Source: Ardenticatenaceae bacterium (GTDB lineage: Bacteria; Chloroflexota; Anaerolineae; Promineifilales; Promineifilaceae). From it: DNA of 26,950 bases. Made by a program: the position numbers and the translations under genes. The notes beneath the pieces were generated by a model. That model was not told where the DNA came from, ran no database searches, and saw nothing but the letters and a program-made list of their open reading frames with translations. Shown here piece after piece: positions 1-8,212 of the stretch (the stretch's first letter is position 1; every line of letters begins with the position of its first letter). The stretch covers positions 1 to 26,950 of the forward strand of contig JACKBT010000057.1 of assembly GCA_020634415.1 (NCBI GenBank), read 5' to 3'.

Positions 1-1689
1 GCGTTGCAGCAGTTGGCGAGTCGGGCGGGGGTGACGCTGGAAGAGCAAGACTCGGTTAATAAAGCGCAGAAATCGGCGGAAAAGAAGCAGCTTGATCTGC
101 TGACCGCTGCGGCTGATTATTTCCATATGCTGTTGCTGTATGCGCCGGAAGGGGAGCAAGCCCGCCATTATGTGCAGGCGCGTGGCTTGCAGGATGGCAC
201 TTTGGAAGCTTTTCGTATTGGTTTCGCCCTTAATTCTTGGAATGCGTGCCGTACCCATTTTAATGACAAGGGGTATACGGATGCCGAGTTGGTGGAGGTG
301 GGGCTGCTGACGGAACACCCGGAGAAGGATACGCGCTATGATCGTTTTCGCAACCGGCTGATGATCCCGATTCGGGATGGGGAGGGCCAGGTTGTGGGTT
401 TTGGCGCACGTACTTTGGAGAAGGATGGTATTCCTAAGTATCTCAATTCGCCGCAAACGGCCGTCTTCGACAAAAGCCGCATCCTCTTTGGGCTGGATGG
501 GGCCAAACGCTCCATCCGCGAAGCGCGGCAGGCGGTGATTGTAGAAGGCTATATGGATGTGATTGCTACCTGGCAGGCGGGCTTCCAAAATGTGGTGGCG
601 CAAATGGGAACGGCGCTTACGGAACAGCAGTTGCAGTTGCTTAAACGCTACACCAAACGCTTTGTTTTGGCTCTGGATGCGGATGCGGCGGGAGCTAGTG
701 CCACCATGCGCAGCTTGCAGGTGGCACGGGAAACGCTGGACAGAGAGGCGGAGGTTCGCTTTGATGCGCATGGGCTGGTGCAGCATGAGGGGCGTTTGCA
801 GGCGGATATCCGTGTGGTGACGATGCCGGAAGGGGATGACCCGGACAGTATTGTGCGCCGTGATGTGGGTGAATGGCCGCGTCTGTTGGCTCAGGCTAAA
901 CCGGTGGTGGCTTATGTGATTGATGTGGCGACGAAGGGGGCGGATTTGGGGGAGGCGAAGGTGAAAACGGCCGTTGCTCAACAAGTTATCCCGCTCATTA
1001 AGGATATTGTGAATCCGGTTGAGCGCGATCATTATTGGCAAGAGTTGGCGCGGGCTTTGCACACGGATGAGCGTGCGTTAAGACAGATGCCGCTGCCCGA
1101 AAGGCCCAGGCCGCGCCCGGCTGTACCGCCGACTCAGGCTGTGCCTAATAAGCCAGTGGTGGCGGTGAAGAAAGGGGGGGGGAATGGCAACGGCCGTTCG
1201 GCCAACCTGCGCCAGATCAACTATTTGCGCGAATGTCTGCACTATCCCCAGCTTATCAAACAAATCAACCTCAAACTGGCACAGTGCCAGCAGGCTGTCG
1301 TCAGCGAAGCAGACTTCACTACACCTGAAGATCGAGAGCTGCTGCGGCAGATGGTAAAACGGCTTGAACAGGGTAATATTGTCACGATGACGGAAATGTG
1401 GGATAGTTTAGACGGTGATGTTCTGCAAAAACGGGTTCAATATCTACTACAAACACCCCCAACACCTGAATCGGAGCTAAGTCGTTTACCGGAAAAATTG
1501 GTACTCTCTGTGCTTCATTGGCGTAGAGATAAGATAAGTGAACAGGTGACAGAATTGAAGCTGTTGCGGCAGGAAGTTGACTATAAGGGTGAGCCTGAAA
1601 CTGCCCAAATGTATGCCCAGAAGATAATTGAAGCTTCGCAAAGGCGTAATCAAATTGATAAAGCGATGAGTATGCTGTCAGCGATGTAA
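1..1689 (+). CDS. dnaG: DNA primase DnaG, 5'-truncated by window edge
   Basis: Primase makes the RNA primers for DNA replication at the fork and is recruited by the replicative helicase DnaB. The frame is open from base 1, so the true start and most of the N-terminal zinc-binding (CHC2) domain lie upstream; the first visible residues match the end of that domain. Numbering from base 1, the RNA-polymerase core has FRNRLMIPIRD and PKYLNSP, followed by the TOPRIM domain with the catalytic Glu of EGYMDV near residue 182 and the metal-binding DADAAG near 226-231. A Gly/Lys-rich linker around residues 385-400 leads into the helical C-terminal region expected to bind DnaB. The linker is encoded by a nine-G run (1174-1182) directly before an AACGGCCGTT palindrome. 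The gene ends 61 nt before rpoD on the same strand, as in the classic dnaG-rpoD pair. The C-terminal region is less conserved in this family, so its boundaries are approximate. Confidence 0.96.
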   Translation, partial: ALQQLASRAGVTLEEQDSVNKAQKSAEKKQLDLLTAAADYFHMLLLYAPEGEQARHYVQARGLQDGTLEAFRIGFALNSWNACRTHFNDKGYTDAELVEVGLLTEHPEKDTRYDRFRNRLMIPIRDGEGQVVGFGARTLEKDGIPKYLNSPQTAVFDKSRILFGLDGAKRSIREARQAVIVEGYMDVIATWQAGFQNVVAQMGTALTEQQLQLLKRYTKRFVLALDADAAGASATMRSLQVARETLDREAEVRFDAHGLVQHEGRLQADIRVVTMPEGDDPDSIVRRDVGEWPRLLAQAKPVVAYVIDVATKGADLGEAKVKTAVAQQVIPLIKDIVNPVERDHYWQELARALHTDERALRQMPLPERPRPRPAVPPTQAVPNKPVVAVKKGGGNGNGRSANLRQINYLRECLHYPQLIKQINLKLAQCQQAVVSEADFTTPEDRELLRQMVKRLEQGNIVTMTEMWDSLDGDVLQKRVQYLLQTPPTPESELSRLPEKLVLSVLHWRRDKISEQVTELKLLRQEVDYKGEPETAQMYAQKIIEASQRRNQIDKAMSMLSAM

Positions 1690-1750
1690 GTGAATTGATA
1701 CGACAAGAAAGGGATTTGAACCTCTTTCGGAATCCCCATGTGACGTAAAC

Positions 1751-3436
1751 ATGACAGAAGAATTTGAACCAGACGACATCTTAGAAGATGATGATAGTGA
1801 AACCGAAGTAGATATTGAAGCTATTGTCAAAAAAGCACGCCGTTCCCGCGAGATTGATAAGTCGGATATTGAGATGATTTTGGCAACGGCCGATCAAGAT
1901 CAAGCCGAGCTTCTTTATGAACGTTTGCAAAACTTAAATATCCGCATTGTCTCCTCTGATGAAGATGATGATTTGGACATCTTTGATGATCTCGCCGCGA
2001 ATATGTTGAGTCTTTCCTCTGATGACGACGACTCGAATGAATCAGCTTCATATTACAGCGGGGCCACAGTTGAAGATGATCCTGTTCATACCTATTTGAA
2101 AGAAATTGGGCAGGTTCCCTTGCTGTCGGCGGCGCAAGAGATTCGGTTGTCTACGCAGTTAACGGCCGCTTCCGTGCTGGACGCATTGGGCAAGGGCGAC
2201 GGGCAAATAAATGGCGAGGACACTCAATCACGAGCGATGCTGGCAAATTACGAAAACCTTCTGGCTCATTGGCAAACGGTTCAAAAAATAAGTGGTGAAA
2301 TCACCCTGGAAACCCCCCAGTTAGAACCCCTTATTGCCGAGGCCCGGCTGCTGCGTAAAAGTTGGCAAGAAGGTGAGGACTCCTATCTGCGGCAATATCT
2401 GAATGAAGGCAACTGGGGGCAAGATGCCGCCTGGAACGACCTGGCCCAGAGCATGTTTGAGGTTTACACCGGTCTTTACTTGCTGCCCGATGGCCTTTCC
2501 CGCCATCTATCTGAATATCTGACTGCTAATCAAGAGCTGCCAGAGTTAACCACTTTCCGTACCTGGATGGAAGAGGATGAAATTGCTCTCAAATACAATG
2601 AGTTCATGATTTACCATCTGGCCGAAGAAGCTAAAGTGAACCTGACTCGGGCTAATCTGCGCCTGGTGGTGAGTGTGGCCAAACGGTACATGGGGCGGGG
2701 CATTCATCTGCTTGATTTGGTTCAAGAAGGGAATGTTGGTTTGCTGCGGGCTGTGGAGAAATTTGACCATACCAAAGGCTTCAAGTTTAGCACCTATGCC
2801 ACCTGGTGGATTCGTCAGGCGGTAAGCCGGGCTATTGCCGACCAGGCGCGTACCATTCGCATTCCAGTGCATATGTATGAAACCATTAACAAGATTGTGC
2901 GGGTGCAGCGGGAATTGGTGCAAAAGCTGGGGCATGAGCCGAGTGTGGAAGAGCTGGCTTTGGAGCTAGATTTCATGGCTCCGGAAGAAGCGGCGCAAAT
3001 TAAGCAGGCTTTGGAGAAAGAGCAGCCGATTGATCCGGTGTTGAAGCGTAAATGGCGTTTGGCGGTGAGTAAGATTCGGGATATTTTGCGTATTTCGATG
3101 GATCCGATGTCGCTGGAGTCGCCTGTGGGTAATGGGGAGGATTCGACGGAGTTGGGTGATTTTATTGAAGACCCCAGTGTGGTGGAGCCGGATGATGCGG
3201 CTTCTAAGGAGCTGCTGCGCGAGCAGATTCGGGGGGTTTTGGAATTTTTGAATGAGCGTGAGCGGGAGGTTTTGGAGATGCGCTTTGGCCTGAATGATGG
3301 CCGGGATCACACGTTGGAGGAAGTGGGGAAGACGTTTGGGGTGACTCGTGAGCGTATCCGCCAAATTGAGGCGAAGGCCCTACGCAAGCTGCGGCATCCC
3401 AGCCGCAGTAAGGCTTTGCGTGATTATTTGAGTTAG
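1751..3436 (+). CDS. rpoD: Primary sigma factor (sigma-70/SigA)
   Basis: This is the housekeeping sigma factor, which directs RNA polymerase core to -10/-35 promoters. The 561-residue protein begins with a very acidic region 1.1-like segment (residues 1-95, runs of Asp/Glu). Region 1.2 follows ([18 protein letters not shown], near 108-126), then a non-conserved spacer of about 150 residues. Region 2 starts near 302 with [16 protein letters not shown] and includes the -10 recognition helix segment [17 protein letters not shown]. Region 3 follows, and region 4 (500-561) carries the helix-turn-helix [18 protein letters not shown]. Region 1.1, the long spacer and the pairing with dnaG favour a group 1 sigma over an alternative one. 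No good Shine-Dalgarno precedes the ATG at 1751, but the downstream reading frame is unambiguous. Expression is probably coupled to dnaG, and the unit is closed by the hairpin at 3443-3468. Confidence 0.97.
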   Translation: MTEEFEPDDILEDDDSETEVDIEAIVKKARRSREIDKSDIEMILATADQDQAELLYERLQNLNIRIVSSDEDDDLDIFDDLAANMLSLSSDDDDSNESASYYSGATVEDDPVHTYLKEIGQVPLLSAAQEIRLSTQLTAASVLDALGKGDGQINGEDTQSRAMLANYENLLAHWQTVQKISGEITLETPQLEPLIAEARLLRKSWQEGEDSYLRQYLNEGNWGQDAAWNDLAQSMFEVYTGLYLLPDGLSRHLSEYLTANQELPELTTFRTWMEEDEIALKYNEFMIYHLAEEAKVNLTRANLRLVVSVAKRYMGRGIHLLDLVQEGNVGLLRAVEKFDHTKGFKFSTYATWWIRQAVSRAIADQARTIRIPVHMYETINKIVRVQRELVQKLGHEPSVEELALELDFMAPEEAAQIKQALEKEQPIDPVLKRKWRLAVSKIRDILRISMDPMSLESPVGNGEDSTELGDFIEDPSVVEPDDAASKELLREQIRGVLEFLNEREREVLEMRFGLNDGRDHTLEEVGKTFGVTRERIRQIEAKALRKLRHPSRSKALRDYLS

Positions 3437-3442
3437 TTTAAT

Positions 3443-3468
3443 GCCCCAAGGATTTGGGGCTTTTTTTT
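3443..3468 (+). terminator. Intrinsic terminator after rpoD
   Basis: A perfect 7-bp stem GCCCCAA (3443-3449) / TTGGGGC (3454-3460) with a 4-nt loop is followed at once by eight T (3461-3468). It starts 7 nt after the rpoD stop codon. This is a textbook rho-independent terminator for the dnaG-rpoD unit. Confidence 0.93.
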
Positions 3469-3536
3469 CTAAATTTCCGATTGTTGTTTAATAGAAATAG
3501 TTTGTAAACCCAAAATTTCTTTCAGGAGGCTGTATT

Positions 3537-6500
3537 ATGCGTTTGGGTATTCTTCGTGGATCATGGCTGGCGCGATTGACCAGTTTGTTTATTTCTTTTC
3601 TCCTTTTGCTTTTTTTGAATCGAGTTGGTCAGGCGGCGCCATTGGCTCAAGTTGTTACGGGAACATCAAATCTGTTTGTTCATGTGTCAGCGCCTCCTGG
3701 GGTGCAGGTTGATGACAATGCGGCGATCCGGGCTAACCATGTGAAGGTGAATGAGTTGGCTTTGTTTGCTGAGGCTGGGACGGGGCTGAGGGAATGGGTG
3801 GTTCTGAATTTGTTTGATGATGTAGTGTTGACGGCCGTTCGCCAGCGTGTCGAATCAAATCCTTCGGGCAGTGTGACGTGGATTGGTTCTGTGGAGGGGA
3901 TGGCACATAGTTCAGTTTTTCTGGTGTATAACCAGGGTGTTATGGTGGGGAATGTGGCCACGGGAACGGCCGTTTACGAAATCCGCTACACCAGTGGAGA
4001 ACACCACCGCGTCGTAGAAATTGATTTGGCGCAGCTAGAAAATAGTGGCGACGATAGCGTTATTCCTCCGCCATCTCTTCTAAATCCCACACCATTGAAC
4101 CCAGAAACCCCTTCAGACGATGGGTCAGTGGTAGATGTGCTGGTTGTGTATACGCCAAACGCGGAAACGATTGTTGGTGGGCACGCTGCCATGCAAGCCC
4201 TCATTGAACTTGGCATCAGCGAAACCAATCAGGCATATGAACAGAGCGGTGTGAACCAACGTGCTTTCCTTGCTCATTACGAACAAGTTGCCTACACCGA
4301 AAGTACGCAAAGCACAGACTTGGGCCGCCTGGCCACCCCAGGTGATGGCTTTATGGATAATGTGCATACCTTGCGTGATACCTATCATGCTGACTTTGTT
4401 GCCCTGATTGTGGATGGTACAGATCTAAGTGGCTGTGGTATTGGCTATCTGCAAGACCCTGCACCGAATCCTGGGTTTGGTGGGGCTGCCTTTACAGTTA
4501 CTCGCTATGATTGTGTCTCCCCCAACTACACATTTGCTCATGAACTTGGGCACAACATGGGTTTGCGCCATGATTGGTATGTAGATGGGAATTCAACCCC
4601 CTACACGCACGCGCATGGTTATGTCAACTTTGCCAACCAATGGCGCAGCATTATGGCCTACAACAATCGTTGTGCCGATTTTGCCTCGTTTTGTACCCGA
4701 CTCCTTTATTTCGCTAATCCTGATAATAATTACGAAGGTAATCCGATGGGGGTAACGCCGGGTACATCGGCGGCGTGTGTGGCTGGCAGTACCACCCCAG
4801 ATCCTTCCACTTGTGATGCGGATGCGCGGCTGGTGTTGAATAGTACAGCCGCCAACAACGCCTCCTTCCGCTCCAGCAGCACCACTTGGACGGGTGACAC
4901 AGATACAGATTGGAACACCGCCTCCAATTGGAGTAATGGGATTGTGCCCCGTTTTCTGGATGACGTGTTTATCCCCACAACGCCCACTGGAGGTGTTTTT
5001 CCCATTGGCAGCGGCACGCTAAATGCCCGCAATGTGACCATTGAAACGGGGGCATCTGTGCAGATGAGCGGGGGTACGTTGAATGTGTATGGTCATTGGG
5101 ACGAACAGGGGACAGGCACATTTACGGCCACTGGTGGCGCGGTTATTTTCCTGGGACTCATCCCGCAAACTATTACGGCCAACAGCGGCTCTGCCTTTAA
5201 TGATGTGCAAATTGGCGATGGCACAGGCATGACCGAAGTTACCTTGTTGACTGATGTGGATATTAACGGTGATCTGAACATCATGAATAATGGCAGCCTT
5301 TATGGTGGCAGCAACACGATTCGCGTAGCCGGCAATTGGACAGATTATGGAACGAGCTTTGAACCTGAAACCAGCACAGTCATCTTGGATGGCGTGACAC
5401 AGACCATCACCAAAACGGTTACATTAACTATTTTAGATGAACCCTTTGACGAAGCCGATGGGGGTGGATGTGGTTGTAATAGTGTTAAGTTGCCCATTGG
5501 TTGGGTTCGAGAGCAAAGTGGAGGAACTAATGGTTTTCTTGGTGGCGATCTAGGATTAGGCGGTGAGGCTATACGATGGAATGATTCAGCTGATGCCTGG
5601 TTACACACAACAGCGATGACGTTAAAGCCAGGTGTAACCTATGAGGTTGAATATACTTACCGTAACGCCTCAGGTGGTGTAACAAATAGCTTTAGTGTCT
5701 ACTTAGGAAGTGGTCAATCCTCAACCAGTATGACGACCCTGGTAAGTACAGCTTCTACGACAAGTACAGCTTATAATACACAGACAGATACATTTACAGT
5801 GGCTACCGAAGGAATTTATTATTTGGGTCTTCGTTCGCAACAGGTTGTTGGTGCAGGCTATGCGGCATTTGGCTCTATTCATTTGCAGGGAACTCGTAAT
5901 ATCACGTTTTATGATTTGCAGGTGAGCAGCACAGGCTCGGCTACGTTTATGCAGGATGTGGCGGTGAATAGTAATTTGACGGTGAACAGTGGCGGGGTGA
6001 TGGATCTGTCTACCAATGATGTGACGGTGGAGGGGGCGGTGGTGAATAACGGCCGTATCCGCCAAACCAAAGACACCCCCGCCAGCACTACCACCGAATT
6101 CTTGCACATTACCGATAGTGCCGTTTCTGCCGATAAGTATTATGGTGTGTATGTTACGCCTGCGGGCAATATGGGGGCGACCACAGTGCAGGTGGCTGGA
6201 AATCAGACAGGGTGTACAGGTGTTCTTGGGGATCAACTCATCACCCGTTGTTTTGATGTTTCACCGTCTACGCCTCAAAGTGCAACGGTTCGCTTTTGGT
6301 TTACTGAGGCTGAGCGCAATGGGCAGGATGCCAGCGCATTGGTTGTCTGGCATTGGGATAGCGGCGGCGGTGTCTGGAATCAAGCATCCAGTACATCTAC
6401 TTACAATCGTTCTGAGGGTGGGGCGGCTTGTACCTCTGGTGGTGGCTTGGCTTGTTTTGTGGAGGCGGTGGCTGTGACCGATTATTCACCTTTTGTCCCT

Positions 6501-6641
6501 GGATCGGGGCTGGCCCCAACGGCCGTTTCCCTGCAACAACTTCGCGCTGAACAAAGCCGCCAAACCATTCTGTGGCTGGTGGCACTCATGCTTTTGCTCT
6601 TGTCTGGGTTAACCATTTACAAGCAGCGCGTTCGGGCTTAA
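3537..6641 (+). CDS. Secreted, membrane-anchored M12-like zinc metalloprotease with surface-repeat modules
   Basis: This is a probable exported zinc endopeptidase held on the outer face of the cell. AGGAGG at 3524-3529, 7 nt before the ATG, fixes the start. Residues 1-34 form a signal peptide (basic start, long Leu/Phe core, small residues near the QAA cut). The catalytic domain (about 195-420) has the metzincin site HELGHNMGLRHD at 335-346 (H335, E336, H339, H345, D346) and a Met-turn SIMAYN with M373, pointing to the reprolysin-like M12 group. After it comes a WTGDTDTDWNTASNWS-type surface module and beta-rich repeats (TQTI...FNDVQI, NGDLNI). A Cys/Gly-started jelly-roll-like module (about 628-787) appears inserted into one of these repeats. 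The C-terminus has one hydrophobic helix (about 1009-1028) and a basic tail, with no LPXTG. The substrate is unknown. It is transcribed alone, between two terminators. Confidence 0.88.
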   Translation: MRLGILRGSWLARLTSLFISFLLLLFLNRVGQAAPLAQVVTGTSNLFVHVSAPPGVQVDDNAAIRANHVKVNELALFAEAGTGLREWVVLNLFDDVVLTAVRQRVESNPSGSVTWIGSVEGMAHSSVFLVYNQGVMVGNVATGTAVYEIRYTSGEHHRVVEIDLAQLENSGDDSVIPPPSLLNPTPLNPETPSDDGSVVDVLVVYTPNAETIVGGHAAMQALIELGISETNQAYEQSGVNQRAFLAHYEQVAYTESTQSTDLGRLATPGDGFMDNVHTLRDTYHADFVALIVDGTDLSGCGIGYLQDPAPNPGFGGAAFTVTRYDCVSPNYTFAHELGHNMGLRHDWYVDGNSTPYTHAHGYVNFANQWRSIMAYNNRCADFASFCTRLLYFANPDNNYEGNPMGVTPGTSAACVAGSTTPDPSTCDADARLVLNSTAANNASFRSSSTTWTGDTDTDWNTASNWSNGIVPRFLDDVFIPTTPTGGVFPIGSGTLNARNVTIETGASVQMSGGTLNVYGHWDEQGTGTFTATGGAVIFLGLIPQTITANSGSAFNDVQIGDGTGMTEVTLLTDVDINGDLNIMNNGSLYGGSNTIRVAGNWTDYGTSFEPETSTVILDGVTQTITKTVTLTILDEPFDEADGGGCGCNSVKLPIGWVREQSGGTNGFLGGDLGLGGEAIRWNDSADAWLHTTAMTLKPGVTYEVEYTYRNASGGVTNSFSVYLGSGQSSTSMTTLVSTASTTSTAYNTQTDTFTVATEGIYYLGLRSQQVVGAGYAAFGSIHLQGTRNITFYDLQVSSTGSATFMQDVAVNSNLTVNSGGVMDLSTNDVTVEGAVVNNGRIRQTKDTPASTTTEFLHITDSAVSADKYYGVYVTPAGNMGATTVQVAGNQTGCTGVLGDQLITRCFDVSPSTPQSATVRFWFTEAERNGQDASALVVWHWDSGGGVWNQASSTSTYNRSEGGAACTSGGGLACFVEAVAVTDYSPFVPGSGLAPTAVSLQQLRAEQSRQTILWLVALMLLLLSGLTIYKQRVRA

Positions 6642-6665
6642 AGTGAGTGGTCGGAAGGTGGTGAG

Positions 6666-6698
6666 AACGGCCGTTAGGGGGAAATAACGGCCGTTTTT
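6666..6698 (+). terminator. Terminator-like hairpin built from two AACGGCCGTT copies
   Basis: Two perfect copies of the self-complementary 10-mer AACGGCCGTT (6666-6675 and 6686-6695) can pair with each other across a 10-nt loop. The right arm runs into TTTTT (6694-6698). The position, 24 nt after the protease stop codon and upstream of the nuo promoter, fits a rho-independent terminator. Because each arm is itself a palindrome, short competing hairpins are also possible. Function is inferred from structure only. Confidence 0.7.
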
Positions 6699-6713
6699 GC
6701 ATCTCTTCCTTTT

Positions 6714-6742
6714 TTGCCGCCCCCTAGGGCTTGTGATAAAAT
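6714..6742 (+). promoter_or_regulatory. Predicted sigma-70 promoter of the nuo operon
   Basis: A -35 box TTGCCG (6714-6719) and a -10 box TAAAAT (6737-6742) are separated by 17 nt, and TG precedes the -10 by one base (6734-6735), giving an extended -10. The predicted start would leave a leader of about 60 nt before nuoA. It lies between a terminator-like hairpin and the first nuo gene and is the only convincing promoter for the 13-gene run. Confidence 0.6.
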
Positions 6743-6809
6743 GCACAGAATCCGAACGGGTATGAGGATTGAGAAAAACCAAACCATCTCATAGTGATGT
6801 CAACAAATT

Positions 6810-7175
6810 ATGGAACAAATTCTAATTGATTATTTGCCGATTGCTGTTTTGATTGTGGTAGCCCTTATCATTGCCGTTGCTTTACCCGTCATTTCTGTCT
6901 CATTAGGCCCTAAACGACCAGAAAAACTACGCCTCGATCCTTACGAATCTGGTATTGTGGCCGTTGGTGAAGCGCAGCGTCGGATGCCCATCAAGTTTTA
7001 TCGCATTGCGGTGCTCTTCATCTTGTTTGATGTGGATATTATTTTGCTGGTGCCTTGGGCCGTTTCCTTCCGCCAATTAGGCGTTTATGGTCTGGTGGCA
7101 ATGCTTATTTTCATGGTCTTCTTCATCCTGGGGGATGCCTGGGTGTGGAAGAAAGGAATGTTAGAATGGGACTAG
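6810..7175 (+). CDS. nuoA: NADH-quinone oxidoreductase subunit A
   Basis: A small membrane subunit of respiratory complex I that sits near the quinone-site/H-subunit junction. The 121 residues form three hydrophobic helices with the family loop [20 protein letters not shown] between helices 1 and 2. The conserved acidic motif in helix 2, usually FDVE, reads FDVD here, a conservative change. The length is normal for NuoA. No strong ribosome-binding site is visible upstream of the ATG. The 3' end overlaps nuoB by 10 nt, suggesting translational coupling. It is the first gene of the operon, about 70 nt after the predicted promoter. Confidence 0.96.
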   Translation: MEQILIDYLPIAVLIVVALIIAVALPVISVSLGPKRPEKLRLDPYESGIVAVGEAQRRMPIKFYRIAVLFILFDVDIILLVPWAVSFRQLGVYGLVAMLIFMVFFILGDAWVWKKGMLEWD

Positions 7176-7648
7176 AGCAAAAATTAGGTGACATGGGTGT
7201 TGTCACATACCGGTTAGAAGATTTAGTCAATTGGGGCCGCACCTATGCCATGTGGCCTATTTTATTTGGGCTGGCTTGCTGTGCCATCGAGATGATGTCC
7301 ACCCAAGCTGCTCATTACGATGCGTCGCGGTTTGGCATGGAGCTAAATCGGCCGTCGCCCCGCCAATCTGACCTCATGATTGTGGCCGGGCGTGTCTCCC
7401 GCAAGATGGCTCCTGTGGTGCGCCGTCTCTATGACCAAATGCCCGCTCCTAAGTGGGTCATTGCTATGGGTGACTGCGCCTCCTGTGGCGGCATCTTCAA
7501 TAACTATGCCATTGTGCAAGGTGTGGATGAAATCGTTCCCGTAGATGTCTACGTAGCTGGCTGCCCGCCTCGTCCCGAGGCCCTCATTGACGGCATTATG
7601 ACGCTGCACGAAAAAGTGCGCGGCGAACGCATAAAGGATTGGGCCTAA
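7166..7648 (+). CDS. nuoB: NADH-quinone oxidoreductase subunit B (N2 cluster subunit)
   Basis: The complex I subunit that carries the terminal [4Fe-4S] cluster N2, which hands electrons to quinone. All four ligands are present: adjacent C38-C39 in GLACCAIE, C104 in GDCASCGG and C133 in AGCPPRP, with the spacings 65 and 29 usual for the family. The start at 7166 is preferred because it gives the normal 160 residues, begins MGLEQKLG and has GAAAGG about 10 nt upstream; the frame is open further upstream but that part only overlaps nuoA. The gene overlaps nuoA by 10 nt, and its TAA shares a base with the nuoC ATG (TAATG). Confidence 0.97.
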   Translation: MGLEQKLGDMGVVTYRLEDLVNWGRTYAMWPILFGLACCAIEMMSTQAAHYDASRFGMELNRPSPRQSDLMIVAGRVSRKMAPVVRRLYDQMPAPKWVIAMGDCASCGGIFNNYAIVQGVDEIVPVDVYVAGCPPRPEALIDGIMTLHEKVRGERIKDWA

Positions 7649-8169
7649 TGGAGCGGCACGAATTCGTTACCCAAAAGATAAATGGCGCATTCCCTGATGC
7701 CCTTGAAGAGATTTATGATTTTCGTGGTGAGCGCACCCTCTTCATCAAGAAAGATAAAATTAAAGCCATCTGCCAATTGTTGCGTGATGATGAAGATTTA
7801 CAATACAATTTCCTCTCTGACATTTGTGCAGATGATTTGCTTCCCGAATTTCCCCGTTTCGCTGTAAATTACCATCTTTACTCCATTCCCCACAAACATC
7901 GTTTGCGGTTGCGTGTACTCGTCGAAGACCCTGATGATGGGCCGGAGACGGTAGGTTCAATTTGGCCGGTAGCCACCTGGTTGGAGATGGAGGTTTGGGA
8001 TTTGATGGGTGTGCGCATCAAAGGCAATAACGCTTTGCGCCGCCTCTTCTTGCCCGAAGATTGGCAAGGCCATCCCCTACGCAAAGATTATCCGTTGGGT
8101 TATGAAGAGGTGCAATTCTCCTTTAATTATGAAGAGATTGATGCCAAAAAGCCTTACGCGAAAGACTAA
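7648..8169 (+). CDS. nuoC: NADH-quinone oxidoreductase subunit C
   Basis: A peripheral-arm subunit of complex I that packs against NuoD near the quinone site and has no cofactor of its own. The 173-residue protein shows the family block RLRLRVLVEDPDD and the signature GSIWPVATWLEMEVWDLMGV, followed by LRRLFLPEDWQGHPLRKDYPL, which marks the NuoC C-terminus. It is a separate gene, not fused to nuoD as in Escherichia coli. The start ATG (7648) overlaps the nuoB stop as TAATG; a TTG three codons upstream is possible but less likely. Its TAA stop is also the first three bases of a palindromic repeat array. Confidence 0.96.
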   Translation: MERHEFVTQKINGAFPDALEEIYDFRGERTLFIKKDKIKAICQLLRDDEDLQYNFLSDICADDLLPEFPRFAVNYHLYSIPHKHRLRLRVLVEDPDDGPETVGSIWPVATWLEMEVWDLMGVRIKGNNALRRLFLPEDWQGHPLRKDYPLGYEEVQFSFNYEEIDAKKPYAKD

Positions 8170-8198
8170 TTACGTAATTACGTAGTTACCGTAATTAC
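8167..8198. repeat. GTAATTAC-type palindromic array in the nuoC-nuoD gap
   Basis: A 14-base perfect palindrome, TAATTACGTAATTA (8167-8180), is followed by a variant GTAGTTAC and a further GTAATTAC (8191-8198), itself a palindrome. The array begins with the TAA stop of nuoC and fills most of the 43-nt gap to nuoD. Similar units occur at 13861-13878 and 15020-15049. Function is unknown; a transcript hairpin or a protein-binding site are both possible. Confidence 0.8.
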
Positions 8199-8212
8199 AC
8201 CTTTAGGTAATC

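Noticed and set aside
3481..3508. Possible promoter of the protease gene (TTGTTG and TGTAAA)
   Set aside because: Both boxes match consensus poorly; a promoter must lie in this gap, but the exact site is not supported.
7055..7165. Upstream extension of nuoB
   Set aside because: It overlaps the conserved end of nuoA in another frame; MGLEQKLG at 7166 gives the normal family length and has a ribosome-binding site.
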